From positions 1,240,001 through 1,304,000 of the forward strand of contig CBDIDO010000003.1 in assembly GCA_965277735.1 (NCBI GenBank): a DNA stretch of 64,000 bases, in the 5' to 3' direction. The stretch comes from RH-AL1 sp965277735 (GTDB lineage: Bacteria > Pseudomonadota > Alphaproteobacteria > Rhizobiales > Beijerinckiaceae). Below, in pieces: positions 25,212-35,851 of this stretch (positions are counted from its first letter, which is position 1; each line of letters opens with the position of its first letter). A program made the translations under genes and the position numbers. Under the pieces are notes generated by a model that searched no databases, was not told the DNA's origin, and was given only the letters and a program-made list of their open reading frames with translations.

Positions 25212-26429
25212 ATGACCTTGAAGATTTTTGAACGTCGGCAGGTGTTGACGATCGCGCTGGGGCTCATCCTTTCGACCGCGGCTTGGCTCCTTCTCAAGCC
25301 GTGGGACCTGCATCATTGGATGATCGACGCACCGCTCGGACGCGACTTCGTCAACTTCTGGCTCGCTCCGCGGCTTGTTCGCGCGGGGCAGGCCGCCGTC
25401 CTCGTGGACTTCAAGGCGTACGGCGCGGCGATCGCGGCGACCTTCGGTCTGGACCATGATCCGAAGCTTCTCTTCGTCTATCCGCCGCATGCGCTTCTTT
25501 TCTTCACCCCTCTGTCCTACCTGCCGTTTCTGCCCGCGGTGCTAGCATGGACGGCCATAAACCTCGTTGCCATGGCCTGCACGGTGCGCCTTTGCTGCGC
25601 CACCGCGAGCTTTCCCGTTATCGTCGTCGCCTGCCTATCTCCGCCGGCGATGGCGATGATGATGTATGGCCATTTCGGCGGCCTGCTCGCGCTCGGGGCG
25701 ACGCTCACGATCGTCGCCGGCGACAAACGCCCTTGGTTGGCGGGGCTCTGTCTCGCCTGCCTCACCGTCAAACCGCAATTCGCGGCGGCTCTCGGCCTCA
25801 TCCTGCTGCTTTCCGGCTATTGGCGCTGCCTCGTCGTCGCCGCTCTCGGGACGACCGTCCTCGTGGCGCTCTCGGTCGCCTTTTTCGGTTGGGAAATCTG
25901 GCATAATTTCCTGACCGTCACGATGCCGGTACAGAGCGCTTTCATCACGTCGTTCCAGGCGAACGTGATCGGAACGTCGGTCACGCCCTATTTTGTCGCA
26001 CGCTTCTATGGCGCGCCAGCCATTGCCGCTTGGGCACTCCAGGCTGCCGTGTCGCTCGGCGCGCTCGCGGTCGCCGTGAGCGCCCTGCGCGGCCGCTCGC
26101 GAGGCCCCGCGACGATCCTCGTCGTCGTGCTGGCCGCCCTGGTGATGCAGCCTTACGTGGCGCATTACGATCTCGCCGTGGTCGCGCCGGCACTGACCCT
26201 GATCGTGCTCGCCCGAGGCCCCGGCCTCGCGCTGCCCGCGCTGATCGTCTGGCTTCTCACGCCGCTCGCGCTGCTTCTCTACGTGGCGAACGTCCCGATC
26301 CTGGGCGTTTTCGTGCCGCTCGCCTTGTTCACGGAAGCGATGCGCCGCTCCGATGGCGCCGCCAAAGACGGTGGCTTCAGCGGTTCGATCGGGTTCCGGG
26401 CGCCTGTCGCCGCCGAGCTGGCGGCCTGA
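25212..26429 (+). CDS. Glycosyltransferase family 87-like membrane protein
   Basis: This 405-residue protein has about ten membrane helices. The first periplasmic loop carries APLGRDFVNFWLAPRLVRAG, including the Asp expected of the GT-C fold, and FVYPPHALLFFTPLSYLPF follows; both resemble GT87/DUF2029 polyprenol-phosphate-sugar-dependent transferases. The sugar and acceptor are unknown. The next gene is a sugar-nucleotide epimerase-like protein on the same strand, which suggests joint work on a surface glycan. Confidence 0.82.
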   Translation: MTLKIFERRQVLTIALGLILSTAAWLLLKPWDLHHWMIDAPLGRDFVNFWLAPRLVRAGQAAVLVDFKAYGAAIAATFGLDHDPKLLFVYPPHALLFFTPLSYLPFLPAVLAWTAINLVAMACTVRLCCATASFPVIVVACLSPPAMAMMMYGHFGGLLALGATLTIVAGDKRPWLAGLCLACLTVKPQFAAALGLILLLSGYWRCLVVAALGTTVLVALSVAFFGWEIWHNFLTVTMPVQSAFITSFQANVIGTSVTPYFVARFYGAPAIAAWALQAAVSLGALAVAVSALRGRSRGPATILVVVLAALVMQPYVAHYDLAVVAPALTLIVLARGPGLALPALIVWLLTPLALLLYVANVPILGVFVPLALFTEAMRRSDGAAKDGGFSGSIGFRAPVAAELAA

Positions 26430-26477
26430 TTTTCGTTGGTTCCTATTCAAACGGCTGCACCCTCTCGAGGCTCCCCG

Positions 26478-27509
26478 ATGGCACCTGTCCTGGTTACTGG
26501 CGGCTCCGGCTTCCTCGGATCGCTTCTCGTCTCGCGCCTGCTCGCGGATGGACACGAGGTGACGAGCCTCGATCTTCTGCCGAGCACACTCGCTGATCCC
26601 CGGCTTCGCGCAATTGTCGGCGATATCCGCGATTCCGCGCTTCTCGATCGGCTTCTGCCCGGTCAGGAGGCTGTGTTTCATTGCGCCGCGCTTCTCGCCC
26701 ATGGCGTGGTCGATCAAGCCGAGATGTGGTCGAGCAATGTAGAAGGGACGCGCGCCCTCGCGCGAGCCGGCGCGGCGGCCGGCATCCGCAGCTTGATCTA
26801 CGTGTCCAGCAACTGCCTCTGGGGTCATGGTTTCGAGCGGCCGGTCCGCGAGGACGATGCGCCGGCACCCTGCGAGAAGTACGGGCTGAGCAAGTGGGAG
26901 GGCGAGAAGATCCTTGCCGAATACGCGCAGCACTACGCTGTCACTGTGCTTCGCTCGCCGACCATCATGGACGAAGGCAGGCTCGGGCTTCTCGCCATCC
27001 TCTTCGCCTTCATCGAAGAGGGGCGCCGCGTCTGGCTCGTCGGTCGTGGCGAAAATCGCTACCAGTTCATCTACGCCAAGGATCTCATCGCAGCGATGCT
27101 GTTGGCCTGGAGGCGGGGCGTCGGCGGTACGTATGGAATCGGCTCCGACGACGTCGGCACGATGCGCGACACGTTCGAGTACGTCATCGATCATGCCGGG
27201 ACCGGCGCGCGTACCGCCTGCTTGCCCAAGGCGCCGACGCTGCTTGCGATGCGAGCGGCTCATGCGCTCAGCGTTTCCCCGCTCGGGCCCTATCACTACC
27301 GCATGATCGCGGCCGACTTCGTTTTCGACACGAGCCGCCTGAAGGGCGCGCTCGGCTGGCGGCCGACGCTCACGAACCGCGAGATGCTGCTCTCCGCCTA
27401 TCGCTATTACGCCGCGAACCGCACCGAGATCGCAGCGCGCACGGGCGTCTCGGCCCATCGCCAGTCTGCCGATATGGGCGTGATCCGCGCGCTCAAATGG
27501 GTGTCCTGA
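26478..27509 (+). CDS. NAD-dependent epimerase/dehydratase (extended SDR)
   Basis: This 343-residue protein starts at the ATG at 26478 (MAPVLVTGGSGFLGSLLVSR). GGSGFLG is the NAD motif, VSSN carries the catalytic Ser, and YGLSKWEGE gives Tyr and Lys. The likely substrate is a nucleotide-linked sugar. Its 3' end overlaps the convergent miaA by 17 bp. Confidence 0.9.
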   Translation: MAPVLVTGGSGFLGSLLVSRLLADGHEVTSLDLLPSTLADPRLRAIVGDIRDSALLDRLLPGQEAVFHCAALLAHGVVDQAEMWSSNVEGTRALARAGAAAGIRSLIYVSSNCLWGHGFERPVREDDAPAPCEKYGLSKWEGEKILAEYAQHYAVTVLRSPTIMDEGRLGLLAILFAFIEEGRRVWLVGRGENRYQFIYAKDLIAAMLLAWRRGVGGTYGIGSDDVGTMRDTFEYVIDHAGTGARTACLPKAPTLLAMRAAHALSVSPLGPYHYRMIAADFVFDTSRLKGALGWRPTLTNREMLLSAYRYYAANRTEIAARTGVSAHRQSADMGVIRALKWVS

Positions 27510-28437
27510 TGCTGGTTGCCTGAGCCCCTTCGAGGCGGCGGAGCACGTGCGGTGCTGCCTCGCGCGGCGCGACCCACGCGAAATCTGGAAGCTGGTGGCG
27601 GGCGAAGGTCGCCTGCCGCTTGATATAGCGGCGTGTGTCCGCCTTGCCCGTCTCGACGGCGGTGGCGAGGTCTGTCTCGCCGGCGAGGTGGCGCAGCAAC
27701 GGCGGCACCCCGTGCGCCCGCATCACCGGCAGCGCGGGGTCGAGGCTGCGTGCAGCCAGCACGCGGACCTCGTCGAGCGCACCTTGCGCCATCATCGCAT
27801 CGAAGCGCGCGTCGATGCCCGCACGCAGCGCCTCTCGCTCCGGTGCGAGGAAGACAGCCGCGCACCTCTCCATCTCGACGAGTGGCGCGCCGCGGTGCGT
27901 CTGCAGCGCGGCGAGGCTCTCGCCCGTCGCCGCATGCACCTCCAGCGCGCGCAGGAGACGCTGCGGATCGCTCGGGCGCAGCCGCGCCGCGGTGGCGGGA
28001 TCGCGCGCGGCCAGCGCGGCATGTAGCTCGGCAGGCGGTCGCCCCTCGGCCCAGGCGCGCACGCTCGCCCGCACCTCGGTCGGCACCGACGGTATGTCGG
28101 ACAGGCCTTGCGTCAGCGCCTTGAAGTAGAGCCCCGTGCCGCCGACCATAATCGGTACCAGCCCCGCCGCCTTCGCCGCGGCGAGGGCCCCGGCGACCGC
28201 CTCCAGCCAGCGGCTGACCGAGAAATTCTCTGCGCCGTCGATCGTGCCGTAGAGCGCGTGCTGTGCCGCCCGCTCGTCGGCCGCGCTGGGGCGCGCCGTG
28301 AGCACGTGCAGGTCACGATAGACCTGCATGGAATCGGCGTTGATCACCAGGCCGCCGAGGTGCGCCGCCAGATTGAGTGCCAGCGCCGACTTGCCGCTGG
28401 CGGTCGGCCCTGCGATGAGGATCGCCTCGACGGTCAC
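27493..28437 (-). CDS. miaA: tRNA dimethylallyltransferase MiaA
   Basis: This 314-residue enzyme adds a dimethylallyl group to A37 of tRNAs reading UNN codons. The P-loop GPTASGKSALA, the DSMQVYRDL motif, GGTGLYFKALTQGL and RYIKRQATFARHQ are all present. GTG at 28437 is chosen because CTGGAG stands before it. It is divergent from serB, with 20 bp between the starts. Confidence 0.95.
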   Translation of the reverse strand: MTVEAILIAGPTASGKSALALNLAAHLGGLVINADSMQVYRDLHVLTARPSAADERAAQHALYGTIDGAENFSVSRWLEAVAGALAAAKAAGLVPIMVGGTGLYFKALTQGLSDIPSVPTEVRASVRAWAEGRPPAELHAALAARDPATAARLRPSDPQRLLRALEVHAATGESLAALQTHRGAPLVEMERCAAVFLAPEREALRAGIDARFDAMMAQGALDEVRVLAARSLDPALPVMRAHGVPPLLRHLAGETDLATAVETGKADTRRYIKRQATFARHQLPDFAWVAPREAAPHVLRRLEGAQATSIRTPI

Positions 28438-28457
28438 CTCAATAAACTCCAGAGCGC

Positions 28458-29348
28458 ATGAGCCACGTCGCCACCTTGATCGCCGCGCCGGGCGTTGTTC
28501 TCGACGACGGTCTCGTGGCCCGCGCCGCCGTCGCCCTGCCGCATGTGCAGCCGCCGCGTCGCCTCGACACGAGCGCTGTCGAGTGTCCTTTCGCACCGCC
28601 GCCCGGCAGCGACAACGCCCGGTTGGCGGCCGAGATGCGCGAGGCGCTCGCCGGTGCGCCGGTCGACGTCGTGGTGCAGCCTCTCGCGGGGCGCCGCAAG
28701 CGGCTCCTTATCGCCGACATGGATTCGACGATCATCGAGCAGGAATGCATCGACGAGCTCGCCGACGGTCTCGGCCTCAAGGCGCAGGTGTCCGCCATCA
28801 CCGAGCGCTCGATGCGCGGCGAGATCGCCTTCGAGCCGGCCCTGCGCGAGCGCGTCGCGCTGCTGCGCGGCCTCGATGTCGCGACGGCGACGCGCACCGT
28901 CACCGAGCGCATCACGCTGACGCCGGGCGCGCGCACGCTGGCGCGTACGATGCGCGCGTATGGCGCGCTGACGGTGATCGCGTCCGGCGGCTTCACGCTG
29001 TTCACCGCGCATGTGATGCAGCTCGCCGGCTTCGATCGCCACTACGCCAATCTGCTCGGCATCGAGAACGGGCGTCTCGCCGGTACTGTGACCGAGCCGA
29101 TCTTCGGCCGCGCCTCTAAGCGCACGACGCTGATCGCGCTGCGCGACGAACTCGGCCTCGCGCCGGAGCAGACGCTGGCCGTCGGCGACGGCGCCAACGA
29201 TCTCGCGATGCTGGAGGAGGCGGGGCTCGGCGTCGCCTTCCGCGCCAAGCCCGCCGTCGCCGCAGTGGCGCAGGCGCGGATCGAGCACGGCGACCTCGCC
29301 GCGCTGCTCTTCCTCCAGGGTTTTGCGCGCGAAGAGTTCCGCGACTAA
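28458..29348 (+). CDS. serB: Phosphoserine phosphatase SerB
   Basis: This 296-residue HAD-type enzyme performs the last step of serine synthesis. The catalytic DMDSTIIEQECIDELA (nucleophile in DMDST), the Ser/Gly motif ASGGFTLFT, a KRTTL lysine and VGDGANDLAMLEEAG are seen. The roughly 80-residue N-terminal extension is usual for proteobacterial SerB. Confidence 0.96.
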   Translation: MSHVATLIAAPGVVLDDGLVARAAVALPHVQPPRRLDTSAVECPFAPPPGSDNARLAAEMREALAGAPVDVVVQPLAGRRKRLLIADMDSTIIEQECIDELADGLGLKAQVSAITERSMRGEIAFEPALRERVALLRGLDVATATRTVTERITLTPGARTLARTMRAYGALTVIASGGFTLFTAHVMQLAGFDRHYANLLGIENGRLAGTVTEPIFGRASKRTTLIALRDELGLAPEQTLAVGDGANDLAMLEEAGLGVAFRAKPAVAAVAQARIEHGDLAALLFLQGFAREEFRD

Positions 29349-29358
29349 CCTGCGGGGC

Positions 29359-30348
29359 ATGAGCCGCAACGCGATCACCGACGTCCCTGGCCTCAAGGTC
29401 GGCCACGCCGAAGACAGGCGCATCGCTTCGGGCGTCACCGCAGTCGTCTTCGACCGGCCGTGCGTGGCGTCGGTGGCGATCGGTGGCGGCGCGCCGGGCG
29501 AGCGCGACACCGCGCTGCTCGAGCCGGGCCGGACAGTCGAGCAGGTCGACGCCATCGTGCTCTCCGGCGGCTCGGCCTTCGGCCTCGATGCGATGGGCGG
29601 CGTGATGGCGCTGCTGCGCGGGCAGGGGAGGGGGCTGCTCGTCGGAGACGTGCGCGTGCCGATCGTACCCGGCGCGATCCTGTTCGATCTGCTCAACGGC
29701 GGCGACAAGGCGTGGGGGCAGACGCCCGTCTACTGGCACCTCGGCCATCGCGCCGCCTGGCTCGCCGGGCCCGAGGTGGCGCAGGGCAGCGTCGGGGCAG
29801 GCCTCGGCGCGACGACCGCCAATCTCAAGGGCGGCCTCGGCACGGCGAGCGCGCGCACCTCGTCCGGCTTCGTCGTCGGCGCACTGGTCGCTGTCAACGC
29901 GCTCGGCTCGGCGACGGTCGGCGACGGCCCGCATTTCTGGGCGGCGCCCTACGAGCAGGGCGTCGAGTTCGGCGGCCGCGGCTTCCCTGCGCCGCTGCCG
30001 GCCGACGCGCTCGCCTGCCGCATCAAGGGCGCCGAGCCGCGCAACACGACGCTCGCCATCGTCGCCACCGACGCGGCGCTGACCAAGGCGGAGGCCAATC
30101 GGGTCGCGATCATGGCGCAGGACGGCCTCGCCCGGGCGCTGCGGCCGACCCATGACGCGATGGACGGCGACATGGTCTTCGCCGCAGCGACTGCGCGTGC
30201 AAGCGCGGCCGTGACGCCGATCGACAAGGTCGAGATCGGCATGCTCGCCGCCGATTGCGTCGCTCGCGCCGTTGCGCGCGGAATTTACGAGGCGACGCCG
30301 CTGCCGTTTCCCGGTGCGCTGCCGGCGTGGAAGAGCAGGTTCGGGTAA
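29359..30348 (+). CDS. P1 family (DmpA-like) peptidase
   Basis: This 329-residue protein (ATG at 29359) belongs to peptidase family S58 of autoprocessing aminopeptidases. ITDVPGLKVGHAED, VLSGGSAFGLDAMGGVM, and the GLGATTANLKGGLGTASART segment are typical; NTTLAIVATDAALTKAEA near the C-terminus marks the small-subunit side. It is a peptide hydrolase of unknown natural substrate. The start lies 10 bp after the serB stop. Confidence 0.9.
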   Translation: MSRNAITDVPGLKVGHAEDRRIASGVTAVVFDRPCVASVAIGGGAPGERDTALLEPGRTVEQVDAIVLSGGSAFGLDAMGGVMALLRGQGRGLLVGDVRVPIVPGAILFDLLNGGDKAWGQTPVYWHLGHRAAWLAGPEVAQGSVGAGLGATTANLKGGLGTASARTSSGFVVGALVAVNALGSATVGDGPHFWAAPYEQGVEFGGRGFPAPLPADALACRIKGAEPRNTTLAIVATDAALTKAEANRVAIMAQDGLARALRPTHDAMDGDMVFAAATARASAAVTPIDKVEIGMLAADCVARAVARGIYEATPLPFPGALPAWKSRFG

Positions 30349-30402
30349 TCCGACCGGTGCGGCGCGCGTGACTCTGGCCGCCCCAGCCACTACCTCACTC
30401 CC

Positions 30403-31239
30403 ATGACGATCGCCGATCCCACCGGCCAGCCCCCCGCCGCCGCCGTGCTTGCCGCCAAGCGCCGCGTGACGGCCCGCGCCCTGCTGCTCGGCGACCGGAT
30501 CGATGCAGCGGGGCTCGAGCGTGCCGACATGATCTCGTCGAACCCGCTCGCCTTCCAGGCCGGTGCGGCCGGCTTCGTCGTGCTCTATCGTTTCGGCGTC
30601 GCGGTGATGGTCGGCCTGTCGCCGCTCGAGGAGGACGTCGTCCTTACCCAGGTCAAGGCACGGCTCTCCGGCCCGCACGCGCATGTCGATGACGAGACGG
30701 CGACGCTCGAGGTGGCGCCCGAAGAGGAGGACCGCATCCCGCCGGGCGGCGCGATCCTGCTGCGCGATCTCGCGCCGGCGCGGCTGCTCGTCGTCGCCGA
30801 CGCCCTCGCCAAGACCGTGTCGCTCGGCCGCGACGAGCGCGAGGTCAACGCCGTGTTCGATGTCATCGAACCGTTCGCCGGGCGGCTCTTTGAGCGGGGC
30901 CGCACACCTCGAAACAGACGCTCGATGCTGAAGCTGATCGGGCAGACGCTGCTGGTGCAGCACCGCGTCTCCGGCCGCGTCGCGGTCGAGGAAAAGCCCG
31001 ACGTGCTATGGGATCGCCCCGACCTCGAGCGCCTCTACGCCCGCCTCGAGGACGAATACGAGCTCAAGGAGCGCGCCGGCACGCTCAAGCGAAAGCTTGA
31101 CGTCATCGCCGAGACCGCGCGGGCGCTCACCGACATCATCGACGCCGACCGCTCGACGCGGCTCGAGATGGTGGTGGTGCTGCTGATCCTCGCGGAAATC
31201 CTGCTGACCATCGGGCAGATCGTCTTCTGGCGGCACTAG
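30403..31239 (+). CDS. RMD1/YagE (DUF155) family protein
   Basis: This 278-residue protein has a soluble N-terminal domain (AGFVVLYRFGVAVMVGLSPL), charged coil regions and a C-terminal membrane helix (about 253-274, EMVVVLLILAEILLTIGQIV). RPDLERLYARLEDEYELKER followed by LDVIAETARALTDIID is typical of the RMD1 family. Yeast relatives act at mitochondria; the bacterial role is unknown. Confidence 0.9.
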   Translation: MTIADPTGQPPAAAVLAAKRRVTARALLLGDRIDAAGLERADMISSNPLAFQAGAAGFVVLYRFGVAVMVGLSPLEEDVVLTQVKARLSGPHAHVDDETATLEVAPEEEDRIPPGGAILLRDLAPARLLVVADALAKTVSLGRDEREVNAVFDVIEPFAGRLFERGRTPRNRRSMLKLIGQTLLVQHRVSGRVAVEEKPDVLWDRPDLERLYARLEDEYELKERAGTLKRKLDVIAETARALTDIIDADRSTRLEMVVVLLILAEILLTIGQIVFWRH

Positions 31240-31313
31240 CGCGCGTCGGTCGCAGGAACCGTCGTCGTCAGGCGCCGGTTGAGCGATCACATCGCCATTC
31301 GCTGGAGGCTTGC

Positions 31314-31586
31314 ATGACTAAGCTTCGTTGGACCCTCGCCGTCGCTGTTCTGGTCCTTGCCGCCTCGCCCGCGGCCGCGAGGCATCGCCATCATCATGCG
31401 GCGCCGGCCTCGGTCGAGGCCCAGGCCCCCTACGGGGACTGGGGCAATTGGCAGGCCGAGGCGATCGCCCGCGCGACCGCCCGGCAGCAGGCCTCGCCCG
31501 GCCTCACCGAGGAGCTCGCGCCCGACGCCAGGGAGACGGCGACCGGTGGCCCGTCCGGCGGCGTGCCCGGGTTCAGCGGCCACTAG
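31314..31586 (+). CDS. Small exported protein with His cluster
   Basis: This 90-residue product has TGGAGG before the ATG, a signal peptide ending ASPAAA, then RHRHHHAAPAS. The rest is hydrophilic (YGDWGNWQAEAIARATARQQ). No family was recognised. It is the third protein in this window with a poly-His patch right after the predicted cleavage site. Confidence 0.72.
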   Translation: MTKLRWTLAVAVLVLAASPAAARHRHHHAAPASVEAQAPYGDWGNWQAEAIARATARQQASPGLTEELAPDARETATGGPSGGVPGFSGH

Positions 31587-31671
31587 CCGGGGACAAGCCG
31601 GCCGGCTCCTGTTCCGGTGACGCGTCGGTCGGCCTATGATCTCCGACCCGACGATGGTGCCCCGAGGACCG

Positions 31672-33465
<1,794 letters not shown>

Positions 33466-33509
33466 TTCCGCGCCTCATCCTAGGGCTGGCTAGTCGAATT
33501 CCAAATTCC

Positions 33510-35807
33510 ATGCCAGTCTCGCTTGCCGTTGCGTTCGCAAGGCGTGGCGGGGGCGCCAGGGGGCGTCGAACCAAGACGGACGGGGGCGTGACGGGGAGCG
33601 CTGAAGGTCGTCGTTGGCCCGCGATTTGGGGCCGCCCTGGGCTCGCGTTGATCGCGGCCTCCGTCGTGCTACCGATCCTGCTCTTCGTGCTCGCCGGCTG
33701 GTACAGCTACGCCGAGACGCTGCGCCGCGCCGAGCAGCGCGTCGAGCGCACCACGCGCATCCTCGAAGAGCATGCGCTCAAGGTCTTCGAATCGCAGCGG
33801 CTGGTGATCGAGGAGGTCAATCTCCGCCTGCGCTTCATGGACTGGTCGCGCGAGGCGGATCGCGCCGACCTCCACAAGATGCTGGTGCGGCTGCAGGACG
33901 ACCTCGATCAGGTCTCGACGATCACCGTGACCGACGCGCAGGGCCGGATGATCGCGAGCGGACGCACCTATCCCGCCAATTCGGCGATCAGCTTCGCCGA
34001 CCGCGACTATTTCGAGGTCTTGCAGAAGGCCCCGGCGGTGCTACCTGCCATCTCGAGCGCCTATCTCGGGCGGCAGACGAAGATGCCGGTCTTCAACGTC
34101 GCAGGGCGCACGAACCCGGGCCCCGGCGGCGCCTTCACCGGCGTCGTCGCCGTCTCCGCCGATGTGAGTTATTTCCAGGAGTTCTACCGCTCCATCGACC
34201 CCGACACCGACCATCGCGTCCTGCTGGTGCGCTCGGACGGCGCGATCCTGGTGAGCGAGCCGAAGCTGCCGTTCGATCACCTGCCGCCGAGTTCGAAGCT
34301 GCTCAACGATCTCCAGAAGCGGACCTCGGGCAGCTATTCGCTGCACTCGCGCCTCGACGGCGTCGACCGCATCTTCGCGTTCCGCCGCATCGGTACCTAT
34401 CCCATCTTCGTGCGCTTCGGCATCGCCCGAAACGCGGCGCTGGCGCCCTGGTACACGACGCTCGTCGTCTACGGCATCGCCGCCATCCTGGCCGCGCTGG
34501 CGCTGCTCTTCGTCTCCTCGCTCGCCGTGCGCCAGACCGAGCGCGAGCGCATCGCGCGGCGCAAATGGCAGGAGACCGCCGCCGCGCTGCAGACGGAGGC
34601 GGCCGAACGCGAGCGCATCGAGGGGCAGCTGCGGCAATCGCAGAAGATGGAGGCGGTGGGCCGCCTCACCGGCGGCCTCGCGCACGACTTCAACAACCTG
34701 CTCACCGCGGTGATCGGCAGTCTCGATCTCGTCAAGCGGCGGTCCGGCAACATGGAGCCGCGCAACCTACAGTTCATCGGCAACGCACTGGAGGGCGCGC
34801 ATCGCGCGGCAGCGCTGACCAGCCGGCTGCTCGCGTTCTCGCGCCAGCAGGCGCTCGAGCCGGCGGCCACCGATGCCAACGCGCTCATCACATCGATGCT
34901 CACGCTGCTCGGCAGCACGCTCGGCGAGCGGACCAATGTCGAGACACGGCTCGCCGTCGACCTGTGGCCGACGTTGGTCGACCCGAACCAGCTCGAGAGC
35001 GCGCTCGTCAACCTCGCCGTCAACGCGCGCGACGCGATGCCCGACGGCGGCTGCATCACGATCGAGACCGCCAACGCCGAGATCGGCAGCGACAACCCCG
35101 AGGTGGGCGCCGGCACCTGGGTGGTGGTGTCGGTCAAGGACACCGGGACCGGCATGGCGCCGGAGGTCGTGGCGCAGATCTTCGAACCCTTCTTCACGAC
35201 GAAGCCCGTCGGCCAGGGCACGGGGCTCGGGTTGAGCCAGGTCTATGGCTTCATCAAGCAGTCGGGCGGCCACATCTGCGTCGCCTCGGCGCCCCGTGAG
35301 GGCACCGCGTTCAAGCTCTACCTGCCGCGTGCCGCGGCGATCGAGACGAGCGAGGCCCCTGCGGTGGACGAGGCGGTGGCGCTGCCGACATCGCGCGCGG
35401 GCGAGACGATCCTCGTTGTCGAGGACGAGGAGATGGTGCGCCGCCTCGGCGTCGCCGCGCTCGAGGAGGCCGGCTACCGCGTGCTCGCCGCCGGCGATGC
35501 CGTCGAGGCGCTCGCGCTGCTGCGTGCCAACGACGACATCGCGCTGCTGTTCAGCGATATCGTGCTGACGGGGCCGATGGACGGCCGCCAGCTCGCCGAT
35601 GTGATCCTGGCCGAGCGGCCCGACCTTCCGGTGCTGTTCACGACGGGCTATTCGCGCAACGCGATCGTCCACGATGGGCGGCTCGACGAGGGCGTCGAGC
35701 TGATCAACAAGCCCTATACCGGGATCATCGTCGTCGCCCGGGTCAAGGAACTGCTCCGCCGGCATCGCGTCCACAACCTGCGCCAGCTGCGACGCACCGG
35801 GTCGTGA
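33510..35807 (+). CDS. Membrane sensor hybrid histidine kinase
   Basis: This is a 765-residue protein with a membrane helix (about 44-64) and a periplasmic double-Cache-like sensor (about 65-310, with SFADRDYFEVL). A second helix (about 316-338) leads to a HisKA domain with phospho-acceptor His392 in GGLAHDFNNLL, then an HATPase domain (NLAVNARDAMPDGG, DTGTGM, GTGLGLSQVYGF). A C-terminal receiver domain carries Asp683 in FSDIVLTG. It likely senses a small organic ligand, as such Cache domains do. No partner regulator gene is adjacent. Confidence 0.93.
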   Translation: MPVSLAVAFARRGGGARGRRTKTDGGVTGSAEGRRWPAIWGRPGLALIAASVVLPILLFVLAGWYSYAETLRRAEQRVERTTRILEEHALKVFESQRLVIEEVNLRLRFMDWSREADRADLHKMLVRLQDDLDQVSTITVTDAQGRMIASGRTYPANSAISFADRDYFEVLQKAPAVLPAISSAYLGRQTKMPVFNVAGRTNPGPGGAFTGVVAVSADVSYFQEFYRSIDPDTDHRVLLVRSDGAILVSEPKLPFDHLPPSSKLLNDLQKRTSGSYSLHSRLDGVDRIFAFRRIGTYPIFVRFGIARNAALAPWYTTLVVYGIAAILAALALLFVSSLAVRQTERERIARRKWQETAAALQTEAAERERIEGQLRQSQKMEAVGRLTGGLAHDFNNLLTAVIGSLDLVKRRSGNMEPRNLQFIGNALEGAHRAAALTSRLLAFSRQQALEPAATDANALITSMLTLLGSTLGERTNVETRLAVDLWPTLVDPNQLESALVNLAVNARDAMPDGGCITIETANAEIGSDNPEVGAGTWVVVSVKDTGTGMAPEVVAQIFEPFFTTKPVGQGTGLGLSQVYGFIKQSGGHICVASAPREGTAFKLYLPRAAAIETSEAPAVDEAVALPTSRAGETILVVEDEEMVRRLGVAALEEAGYRVLAAGDAVEALALLRANDDIALLFSDIVLTGPMDGRQLADVILAERPDLPVLFTTGYSRNAIVHDGRLDEGVELINKPYTGIIVVARVKELLRRHRVHNLRQLRRTGS

Positions 35808-35851
35808 TGCGGGACCTTGGTCCGCGCCGCCGCCTGCCGTAGAAGGCGCGC

